Assembly (NCBI GenBank): GCA_035653295.1
Contig: DASRCB010000074.1
Span: forward strand, 1-6,016
DNA length: 6,016 nt
Reading direction: 5' to 3'
From: DASRCB01 sp035653295
GTDB taxonomy: Bacteria > Acidobacteriota > Terriglobia > Bryobacterales > Bryobacteraceae
Shown in pieces: positions 5,464 to 6,016 of the stretch. The notes beneath the pieces were generated by a model, which was not told the DNA's origin, did no database searches, and saw only the letters and a list, made by a program, of their open reading frames with translations. Both the position numbers and the translations under genes were made by a program. Position 1 is the stretch's first letter, and the number at the start of each line of letters is the position of its first letter.

Positions 5464-6016
5464 TTATTTGTAAGCTGAAATACCGGTGACGCGCTCGCCT
5501 ATAACCAGCGTATGAATGTGGTCGGTGCCCTCGTAAGTCTTTACGGTTTCGAGGTTGCACATGTGGCGCATGATCGGATATTCGTCCATGATGCCGTTGG
5601 CGCCCAGCAAATCGCGGCTGAGCCGGGCGCAATCCAGCGCGATGGTGGTGTTGTTGCGCTTGAGCATCGAAATGTGTGCCGGTTCGGCACGGCCGGCATC
5701 TTTCAGCCGCCCGATCTGAAGCGCCAGAAGCTGGGCTTTCGAGATCTCGGTAATCATCCACGCCAGCTTCTCCTGCACGAGCTGATGAGAGGCGATGGGG
5801 CGGTCATCGAACTGGCGGCGCACGATCGAGTATTGGCGCGCGGTCTCGTAGCACTCCATGGCGGCGCCGATGACGCCCCAGCCGATGCCGAAGCGCGCCT
5901 GAGTGAGGCAGCTGAGCGGCGCCTTCAGACCTTTTGCGCACGGGAGCATGTTCTCCGTCGGCACCCGGCAGCCGGAGAAGGCGAGGCTGGAGGTTACGGA
6001 GGCGCGCATGGACAGC
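5464..6016 (-). CDS. Glutaryl-CoA dehydrogenase, C-terminal half (5' end beyond window)
   Basis: This acyl-CoA dehydrogenase fragment is best read as glutaryl-CoA dehydrogenase, the FAD enzyme that oxidises and decarboxylates glutaryl-CoA to crotonyl-CoA in lysine and tryptophan breakdown. The frame is open to the right edge; the ATG at 6009 is internal, not the start. About 183 of the usual 390-400 residues are visible. Numbering from that internal Met, VPTENMLP (16-23) ends the beta domain, and the C-terminal helical domain shows GLKAPLSCLTQARFGIGWG (27-45), typical of this enzyme. ARQYSIVRRQF (57-67) follows, then QLVQEKLAWMITEI (76-89), RNNTTIALDCAR (118-129) and LLGANGIMDEY (134-144). 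The catalytic glutamate is E160 in TYEGTDHIH (158-166); the human enzyme has THDIH in that position, so D and H are exchanged. The active-site Arg in the N-terminal domain cannot be checked here. The following PAP2 gene starts 68 bp downstream, with no terminator seen between. Another acyl-CoA dehydrogenase remains possible but is less likely. Confidence 0.88.
   Translation of the reverse strand, partial: LSMRASVTSSLAFSGCRVPTENMLPCAKGLKAPLSCLTQARFGIGWGVIGAAMECYETARQYSIVRRQFDDRPIASHQLVQEKLAWMITEISKAQLLALQIGRLKDAGRAEPAHISMLKRNNTTIALDCARLSRDLLGANGIMDEYPIMRHMCNLETVKTYEGTDHIHTLVIGERVTGISAYK

Noticed and set aside
4277..5473. A 398-codon open frame on the plus strand opposite the PAP2 gene
   Set aside because: The translation is low-complexity, hydrophilic and rich in Gln, Arg and Gly, while the other strand encodes membrane segments and PAP2 catalytic motifs.

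Overview
The window is GC-rich, tightly packed bacterial DNA with five protein genes and no RNA genes, insertion sequences or CRISPR arrays. The best guess for the source is an Acidobacteriota soil lineage such as Bryobacterales/Solibacter. This rests on three things: a Tat-exported Gfo/Idh/MocA oxidoreductase with the PRHVLGG signature after its signal peptide (also common in Planctomycetota and Verrucomicrobiota), a TPR protein ending in a Fis-like helix-turn-helix, and the high GC content. It is an inference from protein style and has not been checked against a database.

Layout from left to right. On the minus strand, running off the left edge, is a secreted-type Gfo/Idh/MocA oxidoreductase (start at 1186). 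A 148-bp divergent intergenic region follows, with a TACAAT box facing each way. On the plus strand is a 318-residue protein (1335-2291) carrying two separate nuclease-like motifs: an N-terminal DRGH motif of the DNA/RNA non-specific endonuclease type and a C-terminal HNH motif. Next on the plus strand is a TPR-repeat protein with a C-terminal helix-turn-helix (2379-4028). It has its own near-consensus sigma-70 promoter that places transcription at or next to its ATG, and this promoter lies between two related inverted repeats. On the minus strand, convergent with the TPR gene, is a multi-pass membrane PAP2-superfamily protein of the Aur1/inositolphosphotransferase type (5395-4082). Upstream of it on the same strand, entering from the right edge, is the C-terminal half of a glutaryl-CoA dehydrogenase (stop at 5464).

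How the genes relate. The two plus-strand genes form one directional unit, nuclease then regulator-like TPR protein, although the second has its own promoter. The two minus-strand genes on the right are 68 bp apart and may be co-transcribed, but their chemistries (lysine/tryptophan catabolism and lipid head-group or phosphate chemistry) have no obvious link. The left-hand oxidoreductase is divergent and looks unrelated.

The most interesting object is the double-motif nuclease. Its two candidate active sites have identical H-x13-N-x8-N spacing and align without gaps at an offset of 198 residues, as expected for a tandem or duplicated beta-beta-alpha-metal finger enzyme. It has no signal peptide and no recognisable immunity gene. 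Its early part is much more AT-rich than the neighbouring genes.
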